Under the pieces are notes generated by a model. It ran no database searches. It was not told where the DNA came from and saw only the letters and a list, made by a program, of their open reading frames with translations. This document shows, in pieces, positions 1 through 17,177 of a stretch of DNA of 64,000 nt. The stretch's first letter is position 1. Each line of letters opens with the position of its first letter. A program made the position numbers and the translations under genes. This DNA is from Begonia masoniana. Taxonomy: Eukaryota > Streptophyta > Magnoliopsida > Cucurbitales > Begoniaceae. The stretch is taken from assembly GCA_022432975.1 (NCBI GenBank), contig CM039504.1:1089459-1153458 (forward strand). The letters run 5' to 3'.

Positions 1-623
1 TGGAATTACTCACCCACTTTTACCAAAGATGGGATACTTTCTCGAGAAATCTCATGAATTATTTATTTCAGTGGTCCAATCCACCCCTCCTACTTGTCAT
101 CCATCTTCTATCTCTCACCATAGTTTAGGCCAGTACACATGATAAATTCGTTGCTCTCATCTATCAGACGAATAATTTCACACTAGCCCACAAAAGCTTC
201 CACCATATTTGAGATGAAAGAAGAACATGAGCAGTTGGTGTTGCTGCAGTTAATCAACCCCCTCCGGTTTCGAGAAGAATGTTAATGTGAATACAACAGT
301 TTACAACAGTTTTTGAGAAAACGAAGAACCATAGAATCACATAGCATAGAAAAAAAAAAGTTAGTAGAGACTAGAGACTAGAGCCTGTGGATCATCCTAT
401 CATGACTTAAGGTTAATAGCAAAGAAAATGCTCTCAGAAATCTACTTGAATCGTAAAATGGAAAAGTTTCTCTACAAATCAACACCCCACACAAACTCTA
501 TTAACTTTAAAAATTTGGGAAAAAAGGCTCGTTGGTCGCAAGTAGAAAGCTTAAATGCATATTGCAAAAGCCTCGATTTAAGGAATGTTGACGGGAAAAG
601 ATATGCACAACCTTCAGCATGGA
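1..623. other. 3' flank of NEDD1, no gene seen
   Basis: This stretch lies downstream of the NEDD1 stop codon on the minus strand and should contain its 3' UTR. A short open frame on the plus strand (428-670) has no recognisable similarity and overlaps the last NEDD1 exon, so I do not count it. I see no RNA gene or transposon end. Confidence 0.5.
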
Positions 624-3600
624 TCAAAGCAACTGCCGGAGTTGCTCTATTTCTTTCCTTAGAGATTTGACCTGTTGAATCAATTCTGCTTGGTTTTCCA
701 GCATTGAACTCATCAAACTAGACGTCTCCATCTGGTTCACGATTACATAAAATAATAGGTCGATGAGAATATGTGCAGGAAAAACAACAGCGCAACAATG
801 ATCCTGTTTCATGTACGTACCTCCTGCATGTGAAATTGTCTCAGAACATCAATATGAAGATTCCTCGTATCTTCATGTATAGATTTCTGAAACGAATCAA
901 GAGTTTCTTCCAGAGTACGTTGAAAAAGCTGAAGCGTGAAGGAAGTTCCCTGCTGTGCATCCAACTGATGCACCTTTTGAGGTTGAAGAGTTCCCCCCTG
1001 TAACAGGTTTATTTCAAGTCAAAGAACAATCATAATCTAGGGAGAAGAATCTTTTGCCATGCATGTACCTTAAAAACTGTCATCATGAATTCTGAATCAT
1101 TCTGTTTTTTAATGCAGCAATCAAGAAATTCATAATCTAAGGGAAGAAATCTATCGCTATGCATGTCTATTAGCAACTATCATCCTAAAATTTGAATTAT
1201 TGTGTTAAAATGATAGCATGACAGAAATACCCAACCATATATTCTGATGTCCCAACATCTTGAAGCATTAAATAGGCAGTAGTAGTTGTCTAGCAACTGT
1301 ACTTACATTTGCTGATGGTAGAATCCCTAATTCTGAGGCAGATGCTGATGCATCAGACTTTGATAATAAGTTATTCAAAACCTCATCCCTGGTTTCTGAA
1401 CCAATTTTCTTTGTTTTTGGTGAACCCACTGAAATCGATGTCCCATCACTAACTGATGATGTGGTGCTTAGCCTCTCAGCATACGTAGAAAATCTCCTAG
1501 GAAAGGTCAAAGATATTGGCCCTGAAGAGTCTGGATAAGATGGTCCAAGAGCATTTCTCGTGCTATGAGATAGAGACATGGTACTAGAAGGTGTATTATC
1601 CAGAAATCCTAAGGGAGTCTCCTGATTTGATGAAGCCTCTTTGTTGCGCAAACTTGGATAGCTGAAGTTCAAACTTGTCATGGTGTTATTATGGCTATGA
1701 CTTGTTGACAAGGAAGGATCTTGCAATCCAGAAAACACTGATCCAGATGTCTGACCACTTGAAGCTAGAAGCCCAAAACGCGATGGCAATGTATTTGGTA
1801 GTCGAAGGTGAGAAACTTTATCAGATAATCTCTCACCACCCCAAGATTCTGGAGGGGTAATAGAGTCGTCACTCTTGGAAGAAAGAGTTGGTGTAGGAGT
1901 TGACCCCACAAGTGCTACAGTAGACGATCGGGAATCATCCTGTTTAGAACAAAGAATGAATACAGTATGAAAATTTACAACACTATTTAAAGTTATAATT
2001 GAGTCAAAGCGGATGAGACACACGCAACCCTGTTAATGACTATAACCTCTCATGATAATTAAGGTCAACTGATCATATGAACCAAACACTGAAAAGCCAA
2101 TGTTAACATTTATAATTTGACCATTTGACACCACTTTTGGAGATGAGATATGTCTAAATATCAATAAGACTCAATCACTTGTGAACATGAACAAAACAAC
2201 GAGAAAAAACAAAAGACAACCACTCATGAACACAGACAAAACAAACCAATGCAACCACAAATATCAAACTTCATGATTACCAACTGAAAGCAACCTTAAC
2301 AAAGAAGTAAACCTGCTTAGAAGTAGAGCTGGATTTCCAATCAAATATTGAACGATCAATGACCCCATCCTCCATAAGATTAAATCTTCTGCTTGAAGGA
2401 AATAACATCGATGGAGGTTTCTTATCTACTAATTGATGATCTTTCTTCGCTCCATTGTGGTCATCCCAGAGCTTGTCATTCGAGGGTGTAATTGGCTGAA
2501 CATCCACGATAGGAGAAAACACATCCATCTCATCCTTGAAGTTATAACTAGAACGAGGAGCATGCAATCTGGACAAACTTCCACCAGGCCGTAAATGATT
2601 TCGATGTGGGGTTTCCTCTAGTGAAGGCTCAGGAAGCACATTTGATGTCACATATGTACTGGTAGTTGTAAGTAAGTCCGTTTCAAGAGACTGACTTGGA
2701 CGAGCAGGATTTCGAGTACTAGATATTACTGTTGGGAGAGAAAGGCTGGATGAAGCCACAGAAGGAAGTGGGTCAGGCATGAGTATAGAATCTTCAATTA
2801 CACCTCCAAAAAGAGCAGTCTCTGCAGTGCAATTATTCTCATTTACAATCACTGGTTTTGACCTTTGCCAGCATAAACTTGTAACAGCCTGATTAAAAGT
2901 TTAAGACAATAAGTACAAGTTGGATTTTTCGTCAAGTTGAAAGCTTATTGTTTAACAAAATCGAGGGATAAAGCACCCTATTGCATCTAAGTAGTTATCA
3001 TTTTCCCTTTTTCAATAGTTTTTGAAACTCAAAACAATTGATGTCCTATAGTGATAAACAAACGGACTTCAAGACTCAAAACAAAGGTATCAGAACTACA
3101 TTCCTCTCTGCCATAAAAGAGCGGAAAATCACACCACAGTAAGGATGGCAAGATAATAAACAAAGTTCAACATGAACAAAAAACAATGTACTTTAATACC
3201 ATATACAATTTTTTAATGTCATGCAGGGTTTAAGACTAGATAAGACTGATCCAGGTGGAAGGTCATACTAAAAATACAATACCTTTGAGCAACAAGCTCT
3301 TCAACAGACCAGATAGAGATGCTAAGACACATGGACAAATCAATATACCTCTGAACTACTGTAAGAACGAAGAACACTGAATGGCTCAGGTTTTCCACGA
3401 ACATCGTAGAACACAACACGTCCATTACTAGTTCCAGCAGCCAGTACCAAACCATCTTCTCTAAATGCCAAAGATGAAAAAGGTGCCTCATAAGGAATGA
3501 AAGAGGTGGGCCTTCTTGACCCTGAATCGTAAGTGTATAATTTTTTATCCAGACCAACGCTTGCAATACTCTGCAATGAAGAAAAGGTTAAATGTGACAT

Positions 3601-5559
3601 AATGCTCATTAAACTTCTTCAGCTGTCACATTGTTTCACTATTTCATAACATCCAAAATAACATTATTTTCTTCAAATTATACATTACAAACAAACAAAA
3701 CAAGTACAAGACCTTGTCATTAGATGGCGAGAAGCTAATACCGGCAGTTGGTGCTGAATGTTGCTTTATCCAGGAAACCTGTAACTCAAGCAGAACAAAA
3801 AGTTACTTGACTAAAGCATCTTCCAGAAACTAGTTATTGAAAGTAATTACATATTCCAAGTTACATTCATCCTACAATTAGTAGAGCGCAACCAACCTTT
3901 GGGCTACGACCAGTTGTATCCCATAAATGTATGGTCCCATCATCACCAGCGGTCACTGCAAGGTGCCGGCTAATCCGGGAATAATCAAGCACTCTTAGTA
4001 CCTGGTCTTAAAATCCAGCAGAAAGACATTACTTTGAAAACTTGAGATTTAGAACATAAGCACATAAAACATAATGAAAAGATTCAACAACTGCACAACC
4101 TGCTCATTTGGGTCCTTAAGTTCGGCAACCTTTGCACCTGATGCAAGATTGTGAACTATAAGATGCCCACCAAGACCAATAGATGCCAAGTGCTCATCTT
4201 TGCAGTTGTACATTACACCAGTTATTGTATGGGTATGACCTCTCAACCGTTTTATACAACGCTTCCTTTGCAAATCCCATATTCTTACAACTTGGCCACT
4301 TCCCCCGGAGCATATGTATCTGGATACCTTGTTGCTGAAGCTGATGGAAAATAATGATTCCTGCACAAAAATTTAACAATTACACTCCAAAATAAACAGC
4401 CGTTTATCTGCATATTATATTATAAGGGAATAGTAGAGGATGGAGCCAGATAAAACTCAAAATTCTACTGCAAGAGGGTAAACCATATAAACTTATGAAT
4501 GGAAACTGCATCAAATTTCTATGATATGCAAAAGTTTGCTTCTCTGACTTAGGAAGCACTCCAATCCCTTACTTGTTTCCAGTATCTAATCCTTTTCAAG
4601 CTTCAATAACGAACTTCCTAGCTGAAAAAGAAACAGACCTATAACCTTTTTATTTCACCATTTTCAAACACAAAATTTCAAGTTCAAGGCTATTTAACAG
4701 CTGTTACATGCGACGATTAAAAGGTGTGCACGCAAAACTTTTGGCGCCTCATTCTTTAAGCACACATGTGAAATGAGAACAAGAGAAAATTCTAATCACT
4801 CAAGAACAAAGTTGAAAACTTGCGGATGAAATCATGCACAATATATCCTCCTCGGTAAATATGTAATTTACCTCTATGGTGTCGCCACTATCAGTCCCGG
4901 CCATTGGAATGGTTCCCATTTTCTGCCCATTCTTGCGCCACAATGAAATCTTCTTATCATCTCCAGCACTGGCCACAACTAAATCTGCAAAAGTCGCATA
5001 TCGTTGAACCAGACCAAAAACAGAAGAAAAAAATCTGCTGTATGTTGCTACAAAACTACAGCGAATATTTTTCATAAGGAACCATAGCAAATATTTCAGG
5101 TTAAGGAAACTGTAAATTGCTAAAGCACACAGGTAATAAAAAGAGTCAAAATAACCAAACTAAAGTCATTAACCCAATATGAAACTGTTTCACTATTCCA
5201 AAATTAACTATACTCAAAATGAAGCTCGGAAGTTTTTTTTCACTTTCTCGATAATTTGCGAGAATCCTGCTCATACAAAACAAGGATGTGGCGTCCGCAC
5301 TAAAAATGGCAGAGAGAAGAAATAAATTGTTCTATTGAAACCAAAATTGAAGAGCATTTGAACGCATAGTATTAAAAAAAAACGATGACGTACTAGTGTG
5401 GTTCCACTTGACAGAATTGACTTGGCAGCCGGGCACGGGAGTGTAGCTCAACGTACACGGATCGCAGGGATCCCCAGCCTGCACTGACACATCGAAGAGC
5501 TTGACAGTATCGCCAGCGCTTGACGCCAGTAATGCCATTGAAGGATCTCCAAAACTCAC
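624..5559 (-). CDS. NEDD1: NEDD1-like WD40 protein, gamma-tubulin complex targeting factor
   Basis: Ten exons join in frame to about 808 aa: 5559-5394, 4984-4872, 4360-4100, 4001-3897, 3778-3713, 3570-3349, 2888-2313, 1939-1307, 997-821 and 731-624, all with GT-AG borders. The N-terminal third holds WD40 repeats (for example VVRIWDLQ and GTIHLWDTT). A long Ser/Pro-rich, probably disordered middle (about residues 311-714) follows. The C-terminus has the helical block [13 protein letters not shown]...LRQFHMQE and a coiled-coil tail ending EIEQLRQLL. This order matches plant NEDD1, which recruits the gamma-tubulin ring complex to spindle and phragmoplast microtubules. The C-terminal helices are the part known to bind gamma-tubulin in the family. 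The start is the first Met of the exon with the LFDVS repeat. No stops or frameshifts were found, so it looks functional and single-copy. It is head-to-tail with the carrier gene. Confidence 0.93.
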
Positions 5560-6066
5560 AATCCAACAGCTCTAAACAAGCGTTTCCGGGAAATCCGGAG
5601 TTTCTAAGAAAATCAAACAGGTAATTTCTCATGCGCGGTAAAAAGTAGAGAATAGAACGGATGGAAAAGATATGGGAGGAAATGGAGGGGACTTTGATTT
5701 GACATCTTTTTTAAACTTCTGCAATACCCTATCAGATATTCAGAGAGTAGAGTTTGGAGCCGTGTTTTCAAATTAATTCTCGGGCCAGGCCTTTTCGTCC
5801 TTTTTGGGGCAGGGCCTTTTTGTTACTTTTGGGCCTGGGCCTTCTCAATTTCTCAAAAGAGTTTTTAAATCGTTGCCATCACGTTACCTTGTTTTAATCA
5901 TGCTTCATGAATGATTACTGAAAGTGGTAGGGTCCAATGCAAAGTAATGGAGATGTTGAAGAAATAAAATTGGAATAATTAGGTCTTTACATTGATCTAT
6001 ACAAACAAAATTTTAACTTCGATCCAAATAAAATATTTCGAGAGAATTGCCATTTGTCCATGAAAA
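5560..6066. other. NEDD1 promoter and carrier 3' flank
   Basis: About 500 bp separate the NEDD1 start codon from the stop codon of the upstream carrier gene. It must hold the NEDD1 promoter and 5' UTR and the carrier 3' UTR. I see no clear TATA box close to the NEDD1 start and no other gene. Confidence 0.45.
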
Positions 6067-9000
6067 CTAGATGGCATCGGTAGTATGCGCAAGCAGAATT
6101 TTCAATGCCTCATAAGTCATGAAGCAAATGCCGACACTCGGTACGACCTTGTAATATTCTGGCAATATCCCTCTGTACAGCCCAAAAAACCCTTCCGCTT
6201 GAATTATGCGTCTGAACGTTCCGACAAGGCTTGTTGAGTAAACTCGAGCTCGACCTCCGGATCCTTCCAATTGTTTTCGTCGCCTCACCAAGTCTATAGG
6301 AAATGTCACTGCACATTATGCATCATCTGTTCAGAAGTCTTAATCTCTAATTTAATGCACACTAGGCAAAAAAAGAACATAAAGAAACTGCCCAGACTAT
6401 GATATAAATCTTGCATTATTCAAGCAAGGATGCTAAACATAAACATGCCCTGTTGATCAAACTATCACAAATCAACACTATGACATTAAAAGTCTCCATT
6501 TGTCCGTCGAAATTACTTAGAGCTAGATTCTTCTGCCCCTAGCTTTCTTAAATCCTGGCTAATCTACAGCACAATCTCTTTATTTCTGAATGGGATTCTA
6601 CATCCATTTAGTTACTGGCGAGAGAGCCCAAGTGAGACGCATACCTCAAGGAGGACACTTATCACATCTGAGAACAAAGATAACAGAGCAGTTTCACCAG
6701 AGTGTAGTGCCAACCTTTTCAGTTCTTGGGAGGAGAAGAAGGGCATAATGGAGATATGAATTAAGTTCGAGTAAAATTGGTAAGAAAAAAAATTTAGGTG
6801 ATAAAATATGCAAAGCTATTGTTTACTTCCTTACTAAAATTCAAATCTCGCACAGAAACCAACTCCAGTCTGGTCTCTGGCTCTGATTAGATACTTAGTA
6901 CAGAGCCTACACCTCAGCAAGTCACTCTGCATTGAAAGCATAACAAACAGCTACATGCATTAACTTCTTTATACTATAATTCTTGAATTAGAAGTGGAAG
7001 CAGTTAAACCAATAGTCTAACTAATAAGACCATAGTATGCAAAAGTATCAGCTGAGAGACATCTAAGTGAAACAGAAAGAGTACCAATCTCCAATCTAAA
7101 AAATAGAAACAAACTTTAATGGCAGGTCCATGATCACTCACCTGTTGATGATGCAATGCCTGAAAGACTGCCACAAGAGAGACTAACCAAGATGGTAGAA
7201 TCATCAGGCCTTAAAATGGGGATTAAAATGAAGATGAAAATTATAAGATACAATATGAGGTCATACAGTAGCAAAACAGATTTGAATTCAATACCTATGC
7301 AGCTGCCAAAAAGATTTCAAGCTCTCATACACTGAAAAGCTTATTGCTATGCTTGGTCCTACACCCTGCATGAAGACTGCAGTCAGCAACGCAACAAAAA
7401 AGGAAATGCATTGTCACAGTCATCGTGTACCAATAGTGTTGCTCCAAGGCCCTTATATAAACCCCGAAAGCCTTCTTCTCTTGGAACTGTTCGTAATGCA
7501 TGCCAGATTCCTCTATAGTATATTTCTTTTGTCTGGAAAATTTTCAAAATGAAGTTAGTTAATAGAAGCAAGGATGGTAAGTTCCAAGTATAGCAGCACC
7601 ATCTTAATTTGCTCGAAATCAAAAACTCGTACTATAGTCTCAAAGCCATTTCCTCCTAAAATATGAAAAGAAAAAAAAAACATAAGCATATAATACTTCT
7701 AGGGAATCTTTACTTCCACTTTGAGACAAGTATTACACACGATTCCGCCTCTAAAGAAAGCAGAAAATACATTCCCAGTCAGACTATAAATCTCCAATGA
7801 AAATGAAATGAAATGTCATTGCTGCAATTTTAGTCAAACCGAGCTTCTAATAATATGACCATGAGATCTTACTTGAGCAGACAGGCGTGTCCTTACTAAA
7901 TCCAGCGGATATGCAGCTGATGCAGCCGTTATTCCGGCCAATCCACCACTAACAAAATGCACGCTATGATATGTACTCTTGTTTTCCATCCAAGGAATCG
8001 TTAGCAATAACTGCAACAAATGAAAGATATGCTAGAAATGATGTAATCACGACTTAGACCTTTAAGGAAGAAATTAAACTCTAGGAAGATCTCCATTAAA
8101 TAAATGTTAATATCAACCTTTTTGTAGCGCTCGTAAAAATAAAAATTTATAGCCGAATAAGGAATTCGGTGAACAATGGTGACAAGATTCCCCTTCCAGA
8201 AAGCTCGAAGTCCTTCTTCACTGGCAATTCTTGAAGCCTCATTCCATAGGCTTGCCTTTGGCAGTGTGGCAACATCAGAGTGCATACCTTGTACCTGACC
8301 AGATTGGGCCACCATCCTCGCGTCAGTAAGGAAGATAATACAATAGTAAGTAGGTCATTCAGCCAACAAGATAAATTTCAGATAGAAATCAGAACTTAAA
8401 CTTCCATAGAATTTCTCAAATCTATATTTACCACACATTACCAGTGGGATACAGTTTAATACTTCTCGGTCTATAACATAATTCACTAAGCTCTCTTCCT
8501 AATAATGCTCTTCTCACAATCAAGCACACAGACTAAGCACGAATTAATTCATAAAACCCGAGCATCGTCCTGTTCCATTGTTGCAAAATTATTTCAACAT
8601 TATGGAAAATTGTCAAGTGTTATTCTAGAGTTGAACCTCGAACTAATTTTACTCAAGAACAAAAATCGAGTGTATGGCTAACAAGTTTCAGTTTCTTTCC
8701 AAGATTTCATTACCCAATCCACACTATAAATGGATCGTGGACGACCAATTGTCCATTTCCACCCCAGAAGAATCTGAGGAAACTGTTTTGATAAATAAAA
8801 AATTCAAGTCAGCGTAGAAAAAAATCCCTAATCTAAGTCACAAGTTTAATGAATTAATTACTAAACGAAGAAAACCTGAAACAGTATGGTCAGCCGAGCG
8901 AGCGGGGCAGTGCACGTTTTACTAAAAGCTCCAGCCAATCCTCCGGCAAGAAGCTGGGACAACGTTCCAATCTGCGATTGTTGATATTGCTGCATTGACA

Positions 9001-9136
9001 GTCTATTATGCTGAGTGGGCTTCCTCGCACTGTCGTCAATCGAGCCTCCGTTTCCTCCCCCTCCGCGTCCATGATTCAAAGCTCTCTCCCTCTCATCCAC
9101 CACCACATTAACTCTAGCCTCCATTTTCATATCCAA
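6067..9136 (-). CDS. Mitochondrial carrier family (SLC25-type) protein
   Basis: Seven exons join in frame to about 352 aa: 9136-8876, 8294-8118, 8010-7873, 7532-7431, 7365-7295, 7209-7142 and 6308-6067. Three tandem carrier modules are visible from their signatures: TAPLARLTILFQ (about residue 78), YPLDLVRTRLSAQ (about 180) and FPIDLVRRRKQLEG (about 273). These sit after a 55-residue Gly/Gln-rich N-terminal extension. Such proteins have six membrane helices and exchange small solutes across the inner mitochondrial membrane. From memory the closest relatives are the Arabidopsis group At3g53940/At2g37890/At3g55640, whose substrate I cannot state. The third module has Lys where relatives have Met (RRRKQLEG). 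The start could also be the Met 2 or 4 codons downstream. No disruption was seen. Confidence 0.88.
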
Positions 9137-10130
9137 TCGCTCTTGTCACCTTTCGTTCCTCGACAATGGAATTATTAAAGCTTTGAAAGAAAGTAATGAA
9201 TCGCCTAATACTCGAACATAACGATGTCTTCAAGAAACGGTTTCAAGCTTCAGGAACAAACCTCAAACTTCTACGGCTTCGGCTTCGTCTACCCCCTCTT
9301 GCTTCTTCTTCGGCGAGGAGATTCCCGCCGCTCCGCGTAACATGCACGTTTCAAACGATAGACGAAGAGGTGAGACGACGTCGGTTGACAGCGACTTCAG
9401 TTCAGGGGCGAACATTACGTGGAAAAAAAGAGTTGAATAGTAGGGTCCATTTCTAGTGCATAACAGGTGGATCGTGTCCCTTGATTTTTATCACATGATT
9501 TAAGACGAATGGCGTGGGCCCAAATTACTTGAATAAAATAAAACCTGATGCACTGAATAATATGAATGGTTCAAGTTGAGGTTTTTCGGAACTAGACCGT
9601 TTGCCGCTGTCGTCCACCGCCTATAAGTCGGTTCTAGCCATGTGTCCACTCAAATAGTGCCACGTAGCTCCGTTTCTTGAAGTCGCGGAGACATTCTTAA
9701 AATTAGGCTAAGTCCATTAGAAACTGACATTTCCCAATATGGTACGTGCATATGGTGGGTGTGATATGTTTCATCCATGGAAGGAGGATCCCAGACATTC
9801 CAATCAGGGTTCATAAATTGGGGGTAAAATCTCAGTATAATGAAAAGGTTAGACTTATCATTGCTAATAGTAGTTGATTAGATGTCAATAGAGGTAATAC
9901 GAGTAATAAAAAATTGGTCTTGTATCAAGTAGAGCGGTGGCTTGCGTTGGGTCCGACATTTTCAATTGTATAAACTTTGAAACATCTAACAACGTAGACA
10001 GCATACAGACAGACGACTGAATGTAATAAATCAAGGAGGAAAGAATTGGAAGAAAGCCGATTTCGCCATTTCCCACCAATGTTCCAAGAAATGGAACAGC
10101 AGAAATGAATTTGAAGAGGAGATGGGTTTG
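9137..10130. other. Carrier promoter and RABA2 3' flank
   Basis: This spacer lies between the carrier start and the RABA2 stop codon. A plus-strand open frame of 86 codons at 9196-9456 is Arg/Leu-rich with no recognisable similarity; it may simply be GC-rich 5' UTR or promoter DNA. The right third probably contains the RABA2 3' UTR. No transposon ends were noticed. Confidence 0.4.
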
Positions 10131-10989
10131 TTAAGTGGAGCAGCAAGTTCTCTTACTGACATTACCAGAAAGTTTAGCAACATTAATGGTGGTTCCTTGA
10201 GGAAGGCCTGAAGAAGAAGCAGCCTCTTGAGCAGCCAAAGCTTTCCTGCTCATAATCTGATAGATATCCAGTAAAATGGTCTGGAATGCCTTTTCCACGT
10301 TGAGAGCCTCGAGAGCCGAAGTTTCCAGGAAAGAAAGGCTTTCCTTCTCCGCCAAATTTTCAGCCTCTTCCGGCGACACTGCTCTCAGATGATTCAGATC
10401 CGCTTTGTTTCCAGCCAGCATGATGACGATGTTTGAGTCCGCGTGATCTCTCAACTCGCGAAGCCATCTCTGAATGTTCTCGAAGGTTTGTCTCTTGGTT
10501 ATGTCATAGACCAACAGAGCTCCCACCGCTCCCCTGTAATATGCGCTGGTTATGGCTCTGTACCTCTCCTGCCCTGCCGTGTCCCAAATTTGTGCCTTCA
10601 CCGTCTTTCCCTCTACCTGTGGCGCCACAAAAATGAGATCGCTAGCTTCAGAACGCGCATTTCAACAAACAGATGGTGTGCATCTCGGGAAAAGTAACTA
10701 CCAAGCTTTAATTCAAGTGAAAAATGTAAAGAATCTGGCTATAATGTCCAGACAATGGCAGCATGAAGAATCAATTCTGTAAGCATAAAATATATTCACG
10801 ATTGGATGAGATGATTGACCCAACCTGCAACGTTCTAGTGGCGAATTCTACACCAATGGTGGATTTGGACTCCAAACAAAACTCATTCCGAGTAAATCTC
10901 GATAGAATGTTTGATTTCCCCACTCCCGAATCACCTATCAAAACAATCTTGAAGAGGTAATCGTATTCGTGATCCACCTTGTAAGCCAT
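10131..10989 (-). CDS. RABA2: Rab11-type small GTPase, RABA2 subclass
   Basis: Two exons (10989-10825 and 10616-10131) give 216 aa, normal for the family. All G-domain motifs are present: P-loop GDSGVGKS (residues 19-26), effector/switch I segment KSTIGVEF, switch [13 protein letters not shown], the NKAD base-recognition motif and ETSAL. The C-terminus ends KRTCCST, a double-cysteine geranylgeranylation signal. The [20 protein letters not shown] start and [10 protein letters not shown] segment fit the plant RABA2 group better than RABA1. RABA2 proteins mark trans-Golgi/early endosome membranes and supply the growing cell plate. I chose the Met of [10 protein letters not shown]; an in-frame Met three codons upstream (10998) is possible. 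The single intron lies before VEGKTVKAQ. Confidence 0.93.
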
Positions 10990-12598
10990 TTCTTCCAATT
11001 CCTACGCTAAGCCCCCCCGCACCTGCATAATTCCATCAAACAAAATTCACAAATCACAAAGATTAAAACCACCATTTCATAAGACCCGCTTTTCAACAAC
11101 AAAACTGAGGAAACAACAGATCAACATCAAAACGCATTCGCTTAAACTATATTTCTAACAAACGAAATGTTAGAAAGAGAAACAACGTACCATGAACGAA
11201 AAAGAAAACGTTGAATTGCTTCACACCAACCTTAAAAATGACAACGTTTGCTTTCTTTCTTCAGAAATTTCAGGAGAGGAGAGAGAAAAAGAGGTCAAAA
11301 TGGTAGAATTTCGGGAAGAGAAAACAGAATGACGAAAGAGAAGGCGCCCAAGGCGGGCTTTCACGTGAGATATGAAATAATAATAATAATAGTAAATTTA
11401 TTCTCTAATTCTAAATTGATTTTTGTAATTAGGATCTAATTCAATAATTTATTATATTAATTATATTAATTGACTTTGTCACGCTAGCGTATAAATCTTA
11501 TTTTTTTTTTTAATTTATAATAAGCAAGTGTTTGGTGACTATGAATAATATATGTTACAATTATTGAAAAAAAAACAATTTAATTAAATAAATATTATAC
11601 CTATCTCATACAAGACTTCGCCTAAAGAGCATGTTCTACCCCAAATAAATTACAAAAGATCAACTTAGCATCCTGGTCAAGCGCCAACACAATGATTATC
11701 CTTAATTATTTATGACTTCTGACTTAGAATACTTGATTAACCAATTGATCGAACCTTCCTTTGACGTCAATGGGGAAACTTTCAATTAAGAAAAGAAAAT
11801 TAAAGATGTAGTTTAACGAAGACGTGATAGTGTAATCTCGTTCAGTAAAATTTCATTTTATACGATATATTTTATTTATATGTATATCAATCGACGTGAG
11901 ATTTTGTAATATTTCTTCTAATTTTAGACTGTTTAAGATCAAAATATGACAAATCACCACACGTTTGTCAAGTTGGATAATTGTCCTACGTTAATGGTCT
12001 AAGTTCTTTCGATTTGGTCACACTTTGTTTAGTATAACAAAACCGAATTCTATCATGAACACCATTTCACCCTTTGTAAGACATCACCAACCTAAACCGT
12101 GTTGAGTGATGAAATCTCAACAATGTTATTTTAAAATGACTTCTCTATTGACAATTATCTACAACTATATCTGACTTTGTCTTATTTTAATTAAACCAAT
12201 AGTTTATCGATGAATGGATCACTATCATAATATTTCTACCACGAAGAAGCTTCCTGTACAACTGGGTCAACAAATGCACCCATGGCTAGGAACTCGTGAT
12301 ATTATTTGTAAACGTAATTCATTTTGTCTACTTCAACTCTAACATATCGCTCCGCCCGAAACTCGTTGAACCCGTCTCGATCGAGGCGTGATGGATCATG
12401 CACAGATACATTATTCATTGGCTGCAAAGATTGTTAATCTTAATTATGATTGGAAAGTGGTATATTTTTAATGCTGTTTATAAAGTCTACGGAGGACAAT
12501 TGGCAGTATTCTCTCAATAAATAGTACAAACGACGACTTCATATTATATTCTAAACAAAAAAGTCTAAAATAATCAACTAGTGGGCTCTTGGGATTTG
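10990..12598. other. RABA2 5' flank and upstream region of subtilase A
   Basis: The first few hundred bases are the RABA2 leader and promoter. From about 11.5 kb onward the sequence is AT-rich and recurs, diverged, upstream of subtilases B and C. A recognisable shared block starts near 12,050 (the stretch before CACCATTTCACCC). No gene is seen. Confidence 0.5.
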
Positions 12599-12606
12599 TA
12601 TAAAAG
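12599..12606 (+). promoter_or_regulatory. TATA box of subtilase A
   Basis: TATAAAAG lies 61 bp before the predicted start codon. The same octamer, in the same GGGATTTG-TATAAAAG-CGTCG context, is found 63 bp upstream of gene B and 62 bp upstream of gene C. The array members therefore share a core promoter. Confidence 0.75.
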
Positions 12607-12659
12607 CGTCGCTGGTCTCCATCAACATGTCCTTCTACAAGGTTTAGCAGCTCTCTTCA

Positions 12660-15913
<3,254 letters not shown>

Positions 15914-16989
15914 TGTTGTTTGTCCTCTGTTACTTCAAATAAGAGCCTTTATATTAAATAAAGGACTGAGTTTAATATATTTTTTTATTTGAAATATAAT
16001 TCAATTTATTTGGTTTTAAATCATGTGTGAATGTCACGGTTATTATTCATCACATATACGAAGAAGCTCAATTCAGACTTCTTCGTACGTCAACTCATTT
16101 AATTAACTCTAACGAGACAGCTAATTATCATAATTAAATCTTGACGGCTAAATATATGACTTTTTTCATTGATTAATCAAAATAATAACACTGCATTAAC
16201 TTATCATATTCTGCATTTTATATTTAGAGTAGATTTCCCAAAAAAATGAATGCCTTATCATTATTCATTTTTAGTAACATATCCTAATCAAATTAAAAAC
16301 AACTAGAAACGTTGCAAATCCAACACTAATTGACAGTGGTCAATTTATTGTCACTTGAATGGTTTCGGTTGAATATTTCTCAAATGGCCAAGCTAAGGCA
16401 CTTGAGAAATATTTAATGGAGACTACCATACATTTTACTCAATCGAATACCTGATCTGATGAAGCTAGAATTGAAAAACTGATGAAGAGTTTGTATGCAG
16501 GTCGTATAGACCCAACTAGGGCAAGAAGTCCGAAAACATGCGTAGTTCAATATAACTTAGCAAATGTGTAAGGCAAGAATTTGTAACTAGAGTCTCATGT
16601 TCAACTAGTAAAATACATTTTCACACAGATCTAGGAACAAGTAGTAAAATAAACCGAAATTTATCTAATTGGCAATGACCAAGATTTTTTCAAAATTAAC
16701 GAACATATATTGCCCTTTAAAAATTGTGAAATTTAATTAATTCTCTAGAAGGGTGAATTTACGTTGTCACGAAATTAATTAACTAAAACACGAAATTAAT
16801 TGGACGAATTAATTTGGCCGATAATCTTTTGGATAGTTAGATTTCTAATGAATAAACATAGATTGAATTTACTAATAATATTTAAGATAATTATCAAAAT
16901 GGACTTAGAAGTAAAAAAGTATTTTCAATTGATAATTTGAACTTTTAATTTCGTCATTTGTCATTTCATAATTTAAGGCGATAGCAACG
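15914..16989. repeat. Downstream part of the tandem-duplicated unit (copy 1)
   Basis: This holds the 3' UTR of subtilase A and AT-rich spacer. Positions 15,914-16,150 match 33,006-33,272 (after B), and up to about 16,380 match 56,432-56,850 (after C). From about 16,553 the sequence matches 48,637-49,080, beyond the Athila-like element. No gene is seen. Confidence 0.7.
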
Positions 16990-17177
16990 TGAAAGATTAC
17001 GATTAGTTATGCGATGTCACACAAGGTATTTTGTGCGACACCGATTATTAGTGAAATGATGGACACTATAAATATGCGAAAATAAATGACACAGGAGGTT
17101 GGTAACGCAGTTCGGCAACCAGCCTACATCTGCGGGGTCACTCCCAGATATAAAAACATTTCTTAGAGTTCACAAAG

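Noticed and set aside
9196..9456. 86-codon plus-strand open frame beside the carrier start
   Set aside because: Low-complexity Arg/Leu composition with no recognised domain, in the promoter or 5' UTR of a minus-strand gene.
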